Positions 45,363-55,785 of a stretch of DNA of 64,000 bases are shown here, one piece after another. Location of the stretch: contig JAMWFC010000003.1 of assembly GCA_027475525.1 (NCBI GenBank), positions 124,001 to 188,000 of the forward strand, in the 5' to 3' direction. Position 1 is the stretch's first letter. Every line of letters begins with the position of its first letter. The notes under the pieces are model-generated. The model was not told the origin of the DNA. It was given only the letters and a program-made list of their open reading frames with translations, and did no database searches. A program made the translations under genes and the position numbers. The DNA is from Macrolepiota albuminosa (lineage: Eukaryota; Basidiomycota; Agaricomycetes; Agaricales; Agaricaceae).

Positions 45363-46728
45363 ATGTCACATGGTGAAGACAACAATGTGGAAATTGTTGT
45401 GTTGTCATCAACTGCTGACGCATATATGTGGGACTTGGTCCCAGTTTTTGTTGAGAATAGCACAGTGCACACTCTGGGATCTGCTTCTTGCATGTGTGCA
45501 GCTTTGCCTGATGATAATTTTTTCATCATAGATGAGGTGTATCAGCAATCATTTTTGAGTGTGGAGAGGCCACCAGCCATGGACTCTAATGAGCAGAGAC
45601 TCATTACTTTGATGGATTCAGAGTTGTTGCAACTCTTTTGGGCCCATAGTCTGGACCTTGATCACCAGGGTATATTCTTTGGTTGCATGATTCTACTTTT
45701 CTTTTCTCTGTTCTTTGGTCATGTAATTTTTATGGTTTTCTGTTTTCTGTGTTGGCCCCAAAATGTGCTTTTGGCATTGTTCTCTCTGGCCAGGTGTGTA
45801 GGCTGGTGCTTGGTGCTGCTTACTTTGTCTTGTGGGACATCTTGTTGGGGTAATCTTATGTTGTTGCTTTTTACATGCACATTTTGTCTGTGATTTTTTC
45901 TTGACACTTCTTATTGTCAATATACTCCTTGTTATATGTGTGATCTGCAATACAGTGGTATGCATTAGATGCCTTGTATTTTGTTAGCCATGGGTTGAGA
46001 GGCTTTTTTGCAAGTTCTGTTGTGAGAGGTTTTTTCCAGTTTTGGGACAATGCTCTTTCTCATTTTTAATTGCATTGCTTTTTCTGGTGTTTCATTGCAA
46101 GACTCTTGTTCATGTTTGTGCCTTGTAGCTTGGTGGCAAACTTCTTTGTATGCTTGCCCTTGAATTTTTACATCATGCCTCTTATTGTCTTCAGGTGCTA
46201 AGTATAGTTTTGTTAAAGCATTTGCATACAGTTCATAATCACATCGGCAATGTCTCTGTGATGCCTGCAGCTCTGTCTGCCAATGCCAATGTTGATATGT
46301 CTTTTTAGATAATAAATTCAGTGGACTGTGTTGAGTTCCAGCTTTCTGTTCCTGCTTCTTTGCAAATGTCCAAGGAGAGCTTGCCCCTCAATAAGTATGT
46401 ATCTGGTGTTGCTGCTTGTGAACTCCCACTGCCAGAATCTTTTGTTATTTCAAATAGCAAACTTTGGCTCCTTAATGCCTCTTTTAATACGTCTTATAAG
46501 TTGAAGCTGTCTTTCAATGAGTGGTCTGCTGCATTGGAGAATTTGGTTGGTGCTATGCAGATGCACCTGCATGCTAATTCTGATGAAGAGTCAGGTGGTT
46601 GTGTTGCAAATGCTATTGTAAATTCTTTTGCTGCACATTTCAGGTGCTTAAAGTCTCGGTCAAATGCTTACTTGGACTTCACCTTAATTTTTGACTATGA
46701 CCAACATTTACATGCATTGTATTTGTGA
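45363..46728 (+). pseudogene. Decayed two-part ORF of unknown family
   Basis: An open part at 45363-45680 (MSHGEDNNVEIVVLSSTADAY; RLITLMDSELLQLFWAHSL), then non-coding sequence with several stops, then an open part at 46321-46728 (VDCVEFQLSVPASLQMSK; KLSFNEWSAALENLVGAM). The two could be exons of one gene or a gag-like protein of an LTR or Ngaro element. CYKC and CGFLNHKLSLC cysteine-rich residues follow at about 46800-46855. Not recognised with confidence. Confidence 0.35.
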
Positions 46729-47511
46729 GAGTCCCATTCCTTTCAGATGGAGTCCTTTCTTGCTCGCAGTAAATTATCTTTATCCAAATCTTAGAACACT
46801 TCTACCTGCTATAAGTGCTTGTCATGTGGTTTTCTCAATCACAAACTTTCCTTATGTTGTGCCATTTCTTGGTTTCTCCACAGGGTAGGGCATCACAACG
46901 GTACGTGTCATACGTTGTATGGGAGCCCGCTTTGTGCCGTACCATACGTGTCCAGCAGAGTCCACTACACTAGAGCGGAGCAGTCCCCACAGTGCCGTAG
47001 AATACAGAGCCGTGGACGTGTCACAATGTGCTGTATGACACGGTCCAGTAGATCGATAAAAGGTGGGCACACACATGCGCACGCAGGCCTGGCAGATGCC
47101 AGCGGACGCTAACGGACGTCAATGTGCATCAGCGGCTGCCAGCGGGCATCAGCCCACGACTGAAAGCCTCCTCCAGTGGTGGACGTCATGGCATGAATCA
47201 ACCCTCCTCGAGGTTCCCCACTTCCCTCCCCTCTCCATTCCTCCCCGCAATAACTCGAGGCTGCGCGTCTCCCCTTCCATCCTTTTCCCACCCCCGACGC
47301 CAGCGTACATCCACGAAAGGGCCCTGAAAATCTATGCAGGCCTACGCAAGCCACTAGCGGACATCCACGCAGACGTACGTCGACGGACTCAAACCTACGC
47401 GGGCCCTCCCAGGCCTGCGCAGGACACCAGCGGACATCTACAGAGGCCTATGCAGGTCCACGGAGTCTGGTTGGACCAAGGAAAAAAGTAACTTTGTCTT
47501 GCCCGCCGTAT

Positions 47512-47593
47512 GCCTGTGGGGGGGAATCGAACCCCCGGCCTTGGGAAAGCCTCCAGCAACGGAACACACATTTAACCGTTGCACCACAGGTCC
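47512..47593 (-). other. tRNA-like sequence in the left inverted repeat
   Basis: The minus strand has a pol III A box (TGGTGCAACGGTTAAATG) and B box (GGTTCGATTCC) and can form a closing stem CCTGTGG/CCACAGG and a T arm GGGGG-TTCGATT-CCCCC. It also forms a 7-bp hairpin GCAACGG/CCGTTGC in place of a normal D arm. No standard anticodon arm can be assigned. The right-arm counterpart is 52663-52744. Confidence 0.55.
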
Positions 47594-47704
47594 GTTACTA
47601 ACAGATAGATTCAAAGGTCGGATAACACAATGAACGGACGCCCACCTACGTTTCTGCAGGTTCCCGTATGGATTTTTTGAGGTGGAAGGGGGGTGGCATA
47701 CCTC

Positions 47705-47858
47705 CCAAAAGAGTTTTCGTGGCCTGAAAGGGGCGTTGGCATCAGCAGCCATCAGCTGGCATCCGTCGGAGTTTGTCGGCACCAAAAGAGTTTTCGTGGC
47801 CTGAAAGGGGCGTTGGCATCAGCAGCCATCAGCTGGCATCCGTCGGAGTTTGTCGGCA
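47705..47858. repeat. 77-bp exact tandem duplication (likely artefact)
   Basis: 47705-47781 is repeated exactly at 47782-47858. The right inverted repeat has only one copy of this segment. Confidence 0.85.
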
Positions 47859-48380
47859 GCTGTTGTGACCCGCTGGCATCCATCAGCATCTTTCAGCATC
47901 CGTCGTGCATCCGTCGGCATCCGCCAGATATCCGCTGGTATCCGTCAGAATCCACGGGAATCCGTCGGCAACCCCCAGCATCGTCCGGCATCAGGGCAGG
48001 AGAGAAGGAAACGGGGTGCGTGGGTGTCCGCCACATGGGGTGGTGTCTTGGAGAGCATGGGGGGTGGCGGAAGAGGGATGGGGGTGAGGAGAAAGAGGGG
48101 GAAGGGGGAAGGGGAGGAGCGTGGGTGTCCGCTGGTACCCCAGCGGACGTAGCAGACGTCGGACATCAGGTCAGGGGGGAGGAGGGAAGCGGGGTGCATG
48201 TGGTGGATGGGGGTGGCGTGTGAGGTAGTGTGGGGAGTGGAGAGGATGGCACTGGGGAGAAAGAGGGGGAAGGGCGGAAGAGGGTGCGTGAGTGTCCGCT
48301 GTCCGCTGGCATGCCAGCGGACGGTAGCGGACGGTAGCTGACGTCGGCATGTGAGCCAGCTGACATCAGCGGTGCAACCA

Positions 48381-48460
48381 GTCCCAGTGGTTCAGTGGAA
48401 TATTCATTTATTGATATTCAATATTGTGTACAGTGGTGGGTTCTACTCCTACTTCACCTT
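48381..48460 (+). other. tRNA-like sequence
   Basis: Carries an A-box-like GTGGTTCAGTGG and a B-box-like GGTTCTACTCC separated by an AT-rich palindromic stretch (AATATTC...GATATT). Its inverted partner is at 51785-51863. Confidence 0.45.
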
Positions 48461-48841
48461 AACAGGGACTAATGCTGTGTTTTTATATGGGTGCATTTTT
48501 GCTCTACATATACATCGTACTGACCTGGAGTATGCGCCTGTGGTAGTGGATCTGACCAAAACTCTAGGAATTACTGAAGCAAGATAGGATGGAGGAGTTG
48601 ACACATGAAATCATTCCAGTTCACATGACAAGTGACGATACACTAGGGCTGACTACCTTTTTTACAAAGACCAGCACAAAGGTAGCCCGCCACAGTGTAT
48701 TATCAACTGGTCATGAGCACTGGAATGACCACATGTGTCAACTCGTCCATCTTATGCCGCTGCAGAAATCTCTGGAGTTTTCAACGGATCAAATTCATGA
48801 CGCTAGCGGACGTCAGCGGCCTGCTGCTATTATATAATGTG

Positions 48842-48920
48842 AACTAGTGGGAGTCGAACCCACTTCTTGTGCACAATATGAAATATCAATTGATGAATAT
48901 TCCATTGTACCACAGGCGCT
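48842..48920 (-). other. tRNA-like sequence
   Basis: A box TGGTACAATGG and B box GGTTCGACTCC are intact, with T stem GTGGG/CCCAC. The region between them is AT-rich and can fold on itself, and the acceptor ends do not pair. Confidence 0.5.
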
Positions 48921-49177
48921 TGCTACAAGTCAGGATGGTGTTCATGTAGTGCACAAACGGACCCATACAGAATTTGAACAGATAGAGATTTTACTGCAAC
49001 TGGTGCATCTGTATTGAATTGACAATATTAGACTGATATTTATTTACACCATAGAAGTATACAGGAAAGAGGAAAACCATGGTTTGTAGCGGAATATTGG
49101 ACTGATAATCCACCAGGGGCCACCAGCTGACGCTTCTAGCCCTAGACAAGTGGCGGTCGCTGGATAGGACGGAACAT
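48921..49177. other. Upstream region of the cargo gene
   Basis: Together with 48479-48841 this lies upstream of the cargo gene. Short frames at 48351-48587 and 48589-48837 overlap tRNA-like and inverted-repeat sequences and are not supported as genes. Confidence 0.4.
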
Positions 49178-50592
49178 GTGCCAATGGCCAATGATATGAT
49201 CCGCCTGTTTGCTGGCAGCAAGTCCGTTGCTGCTTCCGTTGTCAGTTCCATTGCCAGGTCCGTGGATCCTGCTCGGACGGGCCAATTGACAGGCATCGAG
49301 TCCCATACCAACAGTATTGATGGTGAGCAGCCTGATCCTCAAGACTGCCTCTCCATGGCGCATCCTACCACTCTCCCTGATGTCGACTCTTCCCAATGGC
49401 CATCCTTGACACATATCAAACCCTTGAACGCACAACATCCATTCCACCACCTCTACAGTCAGAGTAAACCTGGACTGGTGTATGGCCCTACAATGGAAAA
49501 CTCTCGCGTTGTGGTTCAACCGGCATCCCAACTTCCTTCCGCCCCAGCAGCTCATGTCCGTGGGACATTCAGGGAGCTGGGGGAAACTGACGACGACCAG
49601 GTGGATATCCCTAATCCATCCATTAGTGACCCTGACTTAGAGGGTATCCCTCCTTTGTTCATTCCTGCGGAAGAGGAGACGGAAGACGAATCTTTGCCGC
49701 CTTTGTTCATTCCTGCGGAAGAGGAGACGGAAGACAAATCTTTGCCGCCTTTGTTCATTCCTGCGCAAGAGGAGATGGAAGAGGATTCTTTGCCTCCTTT
49801 GTTCATTCCTGCGGAAGAGGAGACCGAAGACAATGATTTGCCCCCTTTGTTCATTCCTGCGGAAGAGGAGATGGACGACGATTCTTTGCCACCTCTATTC
49901 ATTGTTGGTGAAGGAGCAGAAGGACTAACAGCGATGGAGACCGTGGCGGCCGGTGACGGCGGACAAATGGAAGTCCGGAGCGGCGGACGTATGGCGACCA
50001 AGGACGAAGAAAACCTTCCGCCGCTATTTCTTGTGACGGCAGAAGAGACGGATGGAGGCATGGCAGCTGATGACGAAGAAAATCTTCCACCGCTTTTTGA
50101 TGTAACGGCTCTTCAAATCCTGTCTTCCCCCTTCCAACAATCTCCTTCTCCAACCCTACCTACTGGTAACAATGTCCGGGAGTGGGAGGAATATGAGTCA
50201 CGTATGACTCGACGTGAGGATCAGAGAAGAATTAACGAATTGTATCAACAACGTGAGTATAATTTGGCACTGGTAATCATAGTTAATTTATTTCAACAGA
50301 ACAAGAATTTCGTGCTAGAGCAAAACATGGTCAATGTAGGCCCATTGGCCCTTTCAATCAAGCTGGTCGTACTAATGATGTGTCTGTTGATATGTCAGAG
50401 TCACCCTCACCATCTTCATCGTCAGGCCTGATAGCAAAGTATGAAGACATCACACTTCCCAGACCTCAAAGGCCATATACACTGGACGACTTTGCATTTT
50501 TGACAGCAGACTACCTGCTTCATGAGGATTTGTTCTATTCAGACATATTACATGAATCTAATGAAGAGGAGAAATACACATCGGACGAGTAA
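49178..50592 (+). CDS. Cargo protein with acidic LPPLF repeats (455 aa)
   Basis: Two exons, 49178-50252 and 50300-50592, joined by a canonical 47-bp GT-AG intron (GTGAGT...CAACAG). Splicing restores the frame exactly, and the gene has no internal stop, so it appears intact. Residues about 1-150 are low-complexity with no domain. The middle contains eight PPLF motifs, five of them in near-perfect 18-residue repeats (LPPLFIPAEEETEDES pattern). The C-terminal quarter has a charged helix (REWEEYESRMTRREDQRR) split by the intron, then a conserved-looking end (RPQRPYTLDDFAFLTADYLL; acidic tail). Repeated acidic-hydrophobic motifs resemble transcription activation domains, which is inference only. 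It is the sole gene between the inverted repeats. Confidence 0.7.
49635..49915 (+). repeat. In-frame 54-bp coding repeats (LPPLF units)
   Basis: Five consecutive units of about 54 bp (18 codons) starting at CCTCC(T/C)TTGTTCATTCCTGC, with changes mostly in the variable acidic end of each unit. Degenerate LPPLF motifs continue to about 50100. Confidence 0.85.
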
Positions 50593-51032
50593 TTTAATCC
50601 TTAGTTACTATAATTCTTGGCTTTTCCGTTGGTTATTTTTTGTCAAGATTAACCGTCCCGTTGTGCCGCTGACAAATCCATTATAAATCCGTTTGATCCG
50701 TTACCTCCAGTTGTGCACTAGAAGGAACATAAACTGACAATATTCTGCTAGACCACAGGACATTCTGTGGATTATACATAAATATCACTCTAGTATTGTG
50801 TACTAGGCTACAGCACTTTACTACAGACATTTCAATTAGTTTGGACAGGACTCAGGTCCACTAAGATTAACCGTCCCATTGTTTTGTTCCGTTATGCCAC
50901 TCTCATGAACGCAAAAAACAACACACTCTTCAACGATTACACAAGGGGGACTCGAACCCTCGAATTGGGCAGTAGAAAGAATATAGACGTAAATAACAAT
51001 TAGTAAAACAAAGTTATGTCATGTCTAATGAT
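50593..51032. other. No gene; possible degraded tRNA-like fragment
   Basis: 440 bp downstream of the cargo gene. A fragment GGGGGACTCGAACCCTCGAA at 50945-50964 has a B-box complement and may be the end of another tRNA-like copy. Confidence 0.35.
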
Positions 51033-51113
51033 GTGCACTAGTGGGATTCGAACCCGGCTCTTGTGCACAATATAAAATATCAATGTATCAATATTCCATT
51101 CGACCACAGGTCC
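51033..51113 (-). other. tRNA-like sequence
   Basis: Minus strand with A box TGGTCGAATGG and B box GGTTCGAATCC. Same family as 48842-48920. A following partial copy at 51127-51203 is part of a 77-bp duplication and is probably not real. Confidence 0.5.
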
Positions 51114-51203
51114 TTACCAAAAATTAGAACCCGGCTCTTGTGCACAATATAAAATATCAATGTATCAATATTCCATTCGACCACAGGTCCTTACCAAAAA
51201 TTA
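51050..51203. repeat. 77-bp exact tandem duplication (likely artefact)
   Basis: 51050-51126 is repeated exactly at 51127-51203, cutting through a tRNA-like sequence. Confidence 0.85.
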
Positions 51204-51283
51204 GTACAGTTTACATCTAGTGCAAAAATGCAGCAGTATAAAAAGACACCATTATACGTCATTATGGTGGACTAGGGAAGTCT

Positions 51284-51358
51284 GGACTAGGGGAGTCGAA
51301 CCTGCCACTCCACACAATACTGAAAATTGAGTGGGTCAGATCAACTACCATAGGCCAC
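51284..51358 (-). other. tRNA-like sequence, diverged
   Basis: Minus strand with B box GGTTCGACTCC and an A-box-like TGGTAGTTGATC. The middle differs from the other family members. Confidence 0.4.
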
Positions 51359-51389
51359 TGACAGGCAGGTTTGACCCCCTTCTAAGTAA

Positions 51390-51470
51390 GCGCCTGTGGT
51401 ACAATGGAATATTGATAAATTGATATTTCATATTGTGCACAAGAGGTGGGTTCGACTCCTGCTAGTGCAT
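51390..51470 (+). other. tRNA-like sequence
   Basis: A box TGGTACAATGG and B box GGTTCGACTCC. This is the inverted partner of 48842-48920. Confidence 0.5.
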
Positions 51471-51784
51471 ATTAGAGCAGCAGGCCGCTGATGTCTGCTA
51501 GCATCATTAATGTGATCCGTTTAAAACTCCAGAGATTTCTGCAGTGGCATGGGTTGATCGTCTTTGCGCATGTGGTCATTCCAGATCTCGTGACTATGCG
51601 CAACTTCGTCCAACCCATACCTGCTTCAGTAATTTCTAGCGTTTTTAACGGATCAACTTGATGATGCTAGCGAGTGATGAACAGATATTTTATTAGGGCT
51701 TACAGGCCCTATTAAAATATTTGTCACTAGCAGGAGTCCAACCCGCCTCTCAATATTCCATTGTCACCATTAGACCCCATTAAG

Positions 51785-51863
51785 GTGGAGTAGGGGGAGT
51801 AGAACCCACCGCTGTACACAATATTGAATATCAATAAACGAATATTCCACTGAACCACTGAAA
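51785..51863 (-). other. tRNA-like sequence
   Basis: Inverted partner of 48381-48460, with the same B-box-like element and AT-rich middle. Confidence 0.45.
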
Positions 51864-52662
51864 CTGGTTGCACCGCTGACATCAGCTGGCTCACATGCCG
51901 ACATCAGCTACCGTCCGCTACCGTCTGCTGGCATGCCAGCGGACAGCGGACACTCATGCACCCTCTTCCGCCCTTCCCCCTCTTTCTCCCCAGTGCCATC
52001 CTCTCCACTCCCCACACTACCTCACACGCCACCCCCGTCCACCACATGCACCCCGCTTCCCTCCTCCCCCCTGACCTGACGTCCGACGTCTGCTACGTCC
52101 GCTGGGGTACCAGCGGACACCCACGCTCCTCCCCTTCCCCCTTCCCCCTCTTTCTCCCCACCCCCATCCCTCTTCCGCCACCCCCCACGCTCTCCAAGAC
52201 GCCACCTCCTCTTCCCCCTTCCCCCTCTTTCTCCCCACTCCCATCCCTCTTCCGCCACCCCCCACGCTCTCCAAGACGCCACCCCATGCGGCGGACACCC
52301 ACGCACCCCGTTTCCTTCTCTCCCACCCTGATGCCGAACGATGCCGGATAATGCTGGGGGTTGCCGACGGATTCCCGTGGATTCCGACGGATACCAGCGG
52401 ATATCCGGTGGATGCCGACGGATGCACGACGGATGCCGACGGATGCACGACGGATGCCAGCGGGTCACGACGGCTGCCAACGAACTCCGACGGATGCCAG
52501 CTGATGGCTGCTGATGCCAACGCCCCTTTCAAGCCACAAAAACTCTTTTGGAAGGTATGCCACCCCTCTTCCACCTCAAAAAATCCATACAGGAACCTGC
52601 AGAAACATAGGTGGGCGTCCATTCATTGTGTTATCCGACCTTTGAATCTATCTGTTAGTAAC

Positions 52663-52744
52663 GGACCTGTAGTGCAATGGTTAAATGTGTGTTCTGTTGC
52701 TAGAGGCTTTCCCAAGGCTGGGGATTCGATTTCTCTCCACAAGC
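52663..52744 (+). other. tRNA-like sequence in the right inverted repeat
   Basis: Counterpart of 47512-47593. The A box is changed to TAGTGCAATGG and the T stem is weakened (GGGGATTCGATTTCTC), so this copy is more decayed. Confidence 0.5.
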
Positions 52745-53641
52745 ATACGGCAGGCAAGATGAAGTTACCTTTTTCCTTGGTTCAACCAGACTCCGTGGAC
52801 CTGCATAGGCCTCTGTAGATGTCCGCTGGTGTCCTGCGCAGGCCTGGGAGGGCCCGCGTAGGTTTGAGTCCGTCGACGTACGTCTGCGTGGATGTCCGCT
52901 AGTGGCTTGCGTAGGCCTGCATAGATTTTCAGGGCCCTTTTGTGGACGTACGCTGGCATTGGGGATGGGAAAAGGATGGAAGGAGAGACACGCAGCCTCG
53001 AGTTATTGCGGGGAGGAATGGAGAGGGGAGGGAAGTGGGGAACCTCGAGGAGGGTTTATTTATGCCATGAAGTCCGCCAATGGAGGAGGTTTTCACTCGT
53101 GTGCTGATGCCCGCCGGCGGCCGCTGACGCACATTGACGTCCACTAGTGTCTGCTGGCATTCGCCGGGCCTGCGTGTGCATGTGTGTGCCCACCTTTTAT
53201 CGATCCACTGGACCGTGTCATACAGCACATTGTGACACGTCCACGGCTCTGTATTCTATGGCACTGTGGGGACTGCTCCGCTCCAGTGTAGCGGACTCCG
53301 CTGGACACGTATGGTACAGCACAAAGCAGGCTCCCATACAACGTATGACACGTACCGTTGTGATGTCTCTATATGCAGCCACTGCACCTATTATTCATAT
53401 CATTTGAATACTGTGCTGTTGGGAGCTGAAGCCAATTGGGCAGCGGCTTATCAGTTTGCTTCTGGGCACCATGCTAGCATACCTGCCACCATCATCTACA
53501 AGTTTTCTCCTTGCAGACCGGCTCTATAAATACTACTCAAACCTGCATGCCCCTTAATGTGACAGAATAACCACATATTTGCTCATCACAGAGCTCCAGA
53601 TGTTCACACAGTGAACAGATGAGTCTCCACACAATTGTACA

Positions 53642-54706
53642 ATGAGGCTTCTGATGACAGACCCTTGCTACCGTAACCTTGTCAGCCCAATGCAAGGGGC
53701 TGATGGCCTTGCACTTGTGGAGTGCCAACACATTCTGGGGCGCTTTCTGTGCATGAAAGAGGATGGAACCACCGTGCTGTGTGTAATGCATGCTCAAAAC
53801 CCAGCCATGCCATTCAACCTGGATTAGCTAGCACAGTATGTGCTGGTCTTTAGTTGCCCTGGGCTAGAGAATATGTATCAGGGCATTGCAGTTGATCATG
53901 CATACTGCATGCACTGGCAAACCCTCTTTGAGTTTGCATTATGCCAAGCCCTCTGCGCTAACAGTGCAGCCAAGCCCATAATAGTATGGCGCATGACTCT
54001 TGTCATGGCCTGCCTGGGTCTGTACTGTGAGGCTATTGCCTCTTATGACGCCATGTTTCCCGACCAGCTGTTTGAGCCCCAGAGAGGGCCACAGCTTGAA
54101 CTTCACCCAGTTCACATGCCTGATGACTTTACATGGAACTTCTCAGATGACAATGCCCTATGTGTCTTGTTACACAACTGGATACCGCTCGACTGGGTGG
54201 ACCACACGTATACTTATGGAGTGGTCTTCCTGGAACAGCAGTTCCATGCTCCAACAATGTCTATGGACATTTTCCGACAAATCAACAATGAGCGCATGGA
54301 GTGCTTGAACAAATATGGAATCCCTCCCGCAATCCCACAATGGGATGGATGGTGGAAAATGACTGAAGACAACCATTATCATCTTATGTTCAAGTACAAC
54401 AAAGAAAGTTGTCTCCCTGAAAACCCTGAGGCCAATGGCCTCTATTACCTCATTGGCATGGACCCAAATCAGGTCCACCTCCTAAAATGCACAGCAGTGC
54501 ATGGTACGCTACCCACCATTGCTTCAGCGATTAATGTCGCACTGACTGAACCTATGGTGGTAGACATGCCTGCAGTTGAGGGGCCCATAACCCCACCAAG
54601 AACAGAATCGGTGCCTCCCCCTCCCATGATTAACGTCACAACAGAGGAGGAGTCAATGGTAACAAAGATAGGCATAGTCGCAGGAGCATTGTTGGATGGG
54701 TCATAG
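53642..54706 (+). pseudogene. Retroelement ORF of unknown family, better copy
   Basis: Open from 53642 to a TAG at 53825-53827, then open again in the same direction from 53840 to 54706 (288 codons). It is therefore nearly intact, with one or two breaks. Landmarks are MRLLMTDPCYRNLVSP, FEFALCQALC, WVDHTYTYGVVFLEQQF, ERMECLNKYGIPPA and QWDGWW. The C-terminus is proline-rich and threonine-rich. The homologue at 37021-38055 shares these landmarks. It lies about 340 bp upstream of a polypurine run and LTR start. I do not recognise the domain. Confidence 0.6.
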
Positions 54707-55036
54707 ACCCATATTTTAATTAGGTAACTCTGAGTAAAACACTCAATCTGCTCAAGCTGACACACACTCCAGTGTAGCATGTATATACAGTGTACTCATG
54801 GGAGGAGTCACTCTTGTTTGTTTCTTTCAAATTTCATTCTAGTTTTGCTGCTTGCATAGTATGTGTGCTCATGCACTAAGATTTTGCATGATTTAGTGTT
54901 CCTGAAAGACACAACTACTTCGAGCATGACACTAACATTCTGCAGCAACGCAATGTGCATTTTTGGATAATGCTTGCACTACCGTGCCTACTCCAGTCCA
55001 CTTCACCTCCTCTCATAAGACCAAGTATTTGGTCTC

Positions 55037-55785
55037 ATTGGGGGGTATGTAACAGAGCATCACACTTGTTACTAGCATCAACGACGCTATATGCCTACAG
55101 TAGAGTATTATGTAAGACAACATCTTGTATTCACTCTAGTTCTCGTCAATCCAATACTGCCATCTGATTCAGCACTGTGTGAAACACACAAGATAGTTCT
55201 AACTCGTAACCAATGGTTACAAACCCCCACTGGTACTTAAAGAGTAGCTACCCACTTGTCATACTTTAGTCTTGATATTACATTGATTGTTTGTGTGCCC
55301 TTTGATCTGACTGGTATGCACTGACTGGCATGCTTTGACTGGCATGCTCAACTTATTTGCATGCTCTTGAGATTGGTATGCACTTTGCAACTTAAAGTTT
55401 ATTGACCCCGGTCTTGTGAACTCCTGGTTCTCGACTCGACCCTAACCTCCTGATCCTTTTGACTTTACCTGATCCCTGGACTAAGTCCCTCACCCCAGGA
55501 ATCCCCTGTTTGTGTCTTGAACCCCAGAGCACAGTCCGGAGTTCCAGACACCCGAGTACACATAGATCAAGTCTGCCTTGTAAGGGTGTTGCTTTCCTGG
55601 ACAGCCCCTGACTCAGCAGAACCTGACAGGACTGAGGGTGAGTAACTATGCACTTTACACAATTCACACATTAACTAACTGTACCTTGGTAGAGTAAACT
55701 TACACTGGTTCCTAGGTACAGTCTAATAGAGTCATTTATACTGGACTGAGGGAGTAAACTTACACTGGTTCTCTGATTTCTAACA
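55037..55785 (+). repeat. Polypurine tract and putative LTR
   Basis: ATTGGGGGG (55037-55045) followed by TGTAACAGAGCATC at 55048, as in the 38.44 kb copy. A possible LTR end TTCTAACA is at 55785. A short repeat GAGTAAACTTACACTGGTTC occurs twice near the end (about 55692 and 55751). The start is better supported than the end. Confidence 0.45.

Larger units (their letters stand above)
37180..46880. repeat. CpG-depleted decayed transposon block 2
   Basis: About 9.7 kb of CpG-poor, TpG/CpA-rich DNA made of LTR-element debris. It holds the unknown retroelement ORF (37.0-38.1 kb), an LTR at 38.45 kb, gag remnants, two 177-bp LTR-like repeats, a gag-protease remnant, an LTR relative of 6013-7024, and a decayed ORF at 45.4-46.7 kb. 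42740-43720 and 44700-45360 hold nothing further I can identify. CpG returns abruptly at 46891, where the inverted-repeat element begins. Confidence 0.65.
46891..48478 (+). repeat. Left inverted repeat of the element
   Basis: Pairs with 51768-53365. It contains a tRNA-like sequence (47512-47593), a 77-bp duplication absent from the right arm (47705-47858), many CAGCGGAC-type motifs, and a second tRNA-like sequence at its inner end. Confidence 0.8.
46891..53365. mobile_element. Inverted-repeat element with cargo gene, unknown type
   Basis: Both ends begin CATCACAACGGTACGTGTCA (left read forward from 46891, right read backward from 53365). The outer inverted repeats are about 1.5 kb. Further inside, 48700-48920 is inverted at about 51390-51600. 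Base composition changes sharply at 46891. The arms are full of short GC-rich motifs such as CAGCGGACGT and GGCATCCGTCGG, as in the subterminal repeats of cut-and-paste elements. No transposase is visible, and no clear target duplication is found at the borders. It is therefore either a non-autonomous element or a class I cannot name. Confidence 0.6.
51768..53365 (-). repeat. Right inverted repeat of the element
   Basis: Reverse complement of 46891-48478. It contains a near-exact 77-bp-period duplication at about 52141-52285 (one mismatch seen), absent from the left arm. Confidence 0.8.

Noticed and set aside
48351..48837. Two frames (78 and 82 codons) upstream of the cargo gene as extra exons
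   Set aside because: They overlap tRNA-like and inverted-repeat sequence, and no splice sites join them to the cargo gene.
51127..51203. An extra tRNA-like copy
   Set aside because: It is an exact partial copy produced by the 77-bp tandem duplication, so it is not counted as a member of the family.
47900..52500. CRISPR-like or short-repeat array from the GCATCCGTCGGC motifs
   Set aside because: Unit lengths and spacers are irregular, and the host is a eukaryote. They fit degenerate subterminal repeats.
46891..53365. Assembly palindrome as the cause of the inverted repeats
   Set aside because: The arms differ at many positions (for example the two tRNA-like sequences at 47512 and 52663), so they are not one arm assembled twice.
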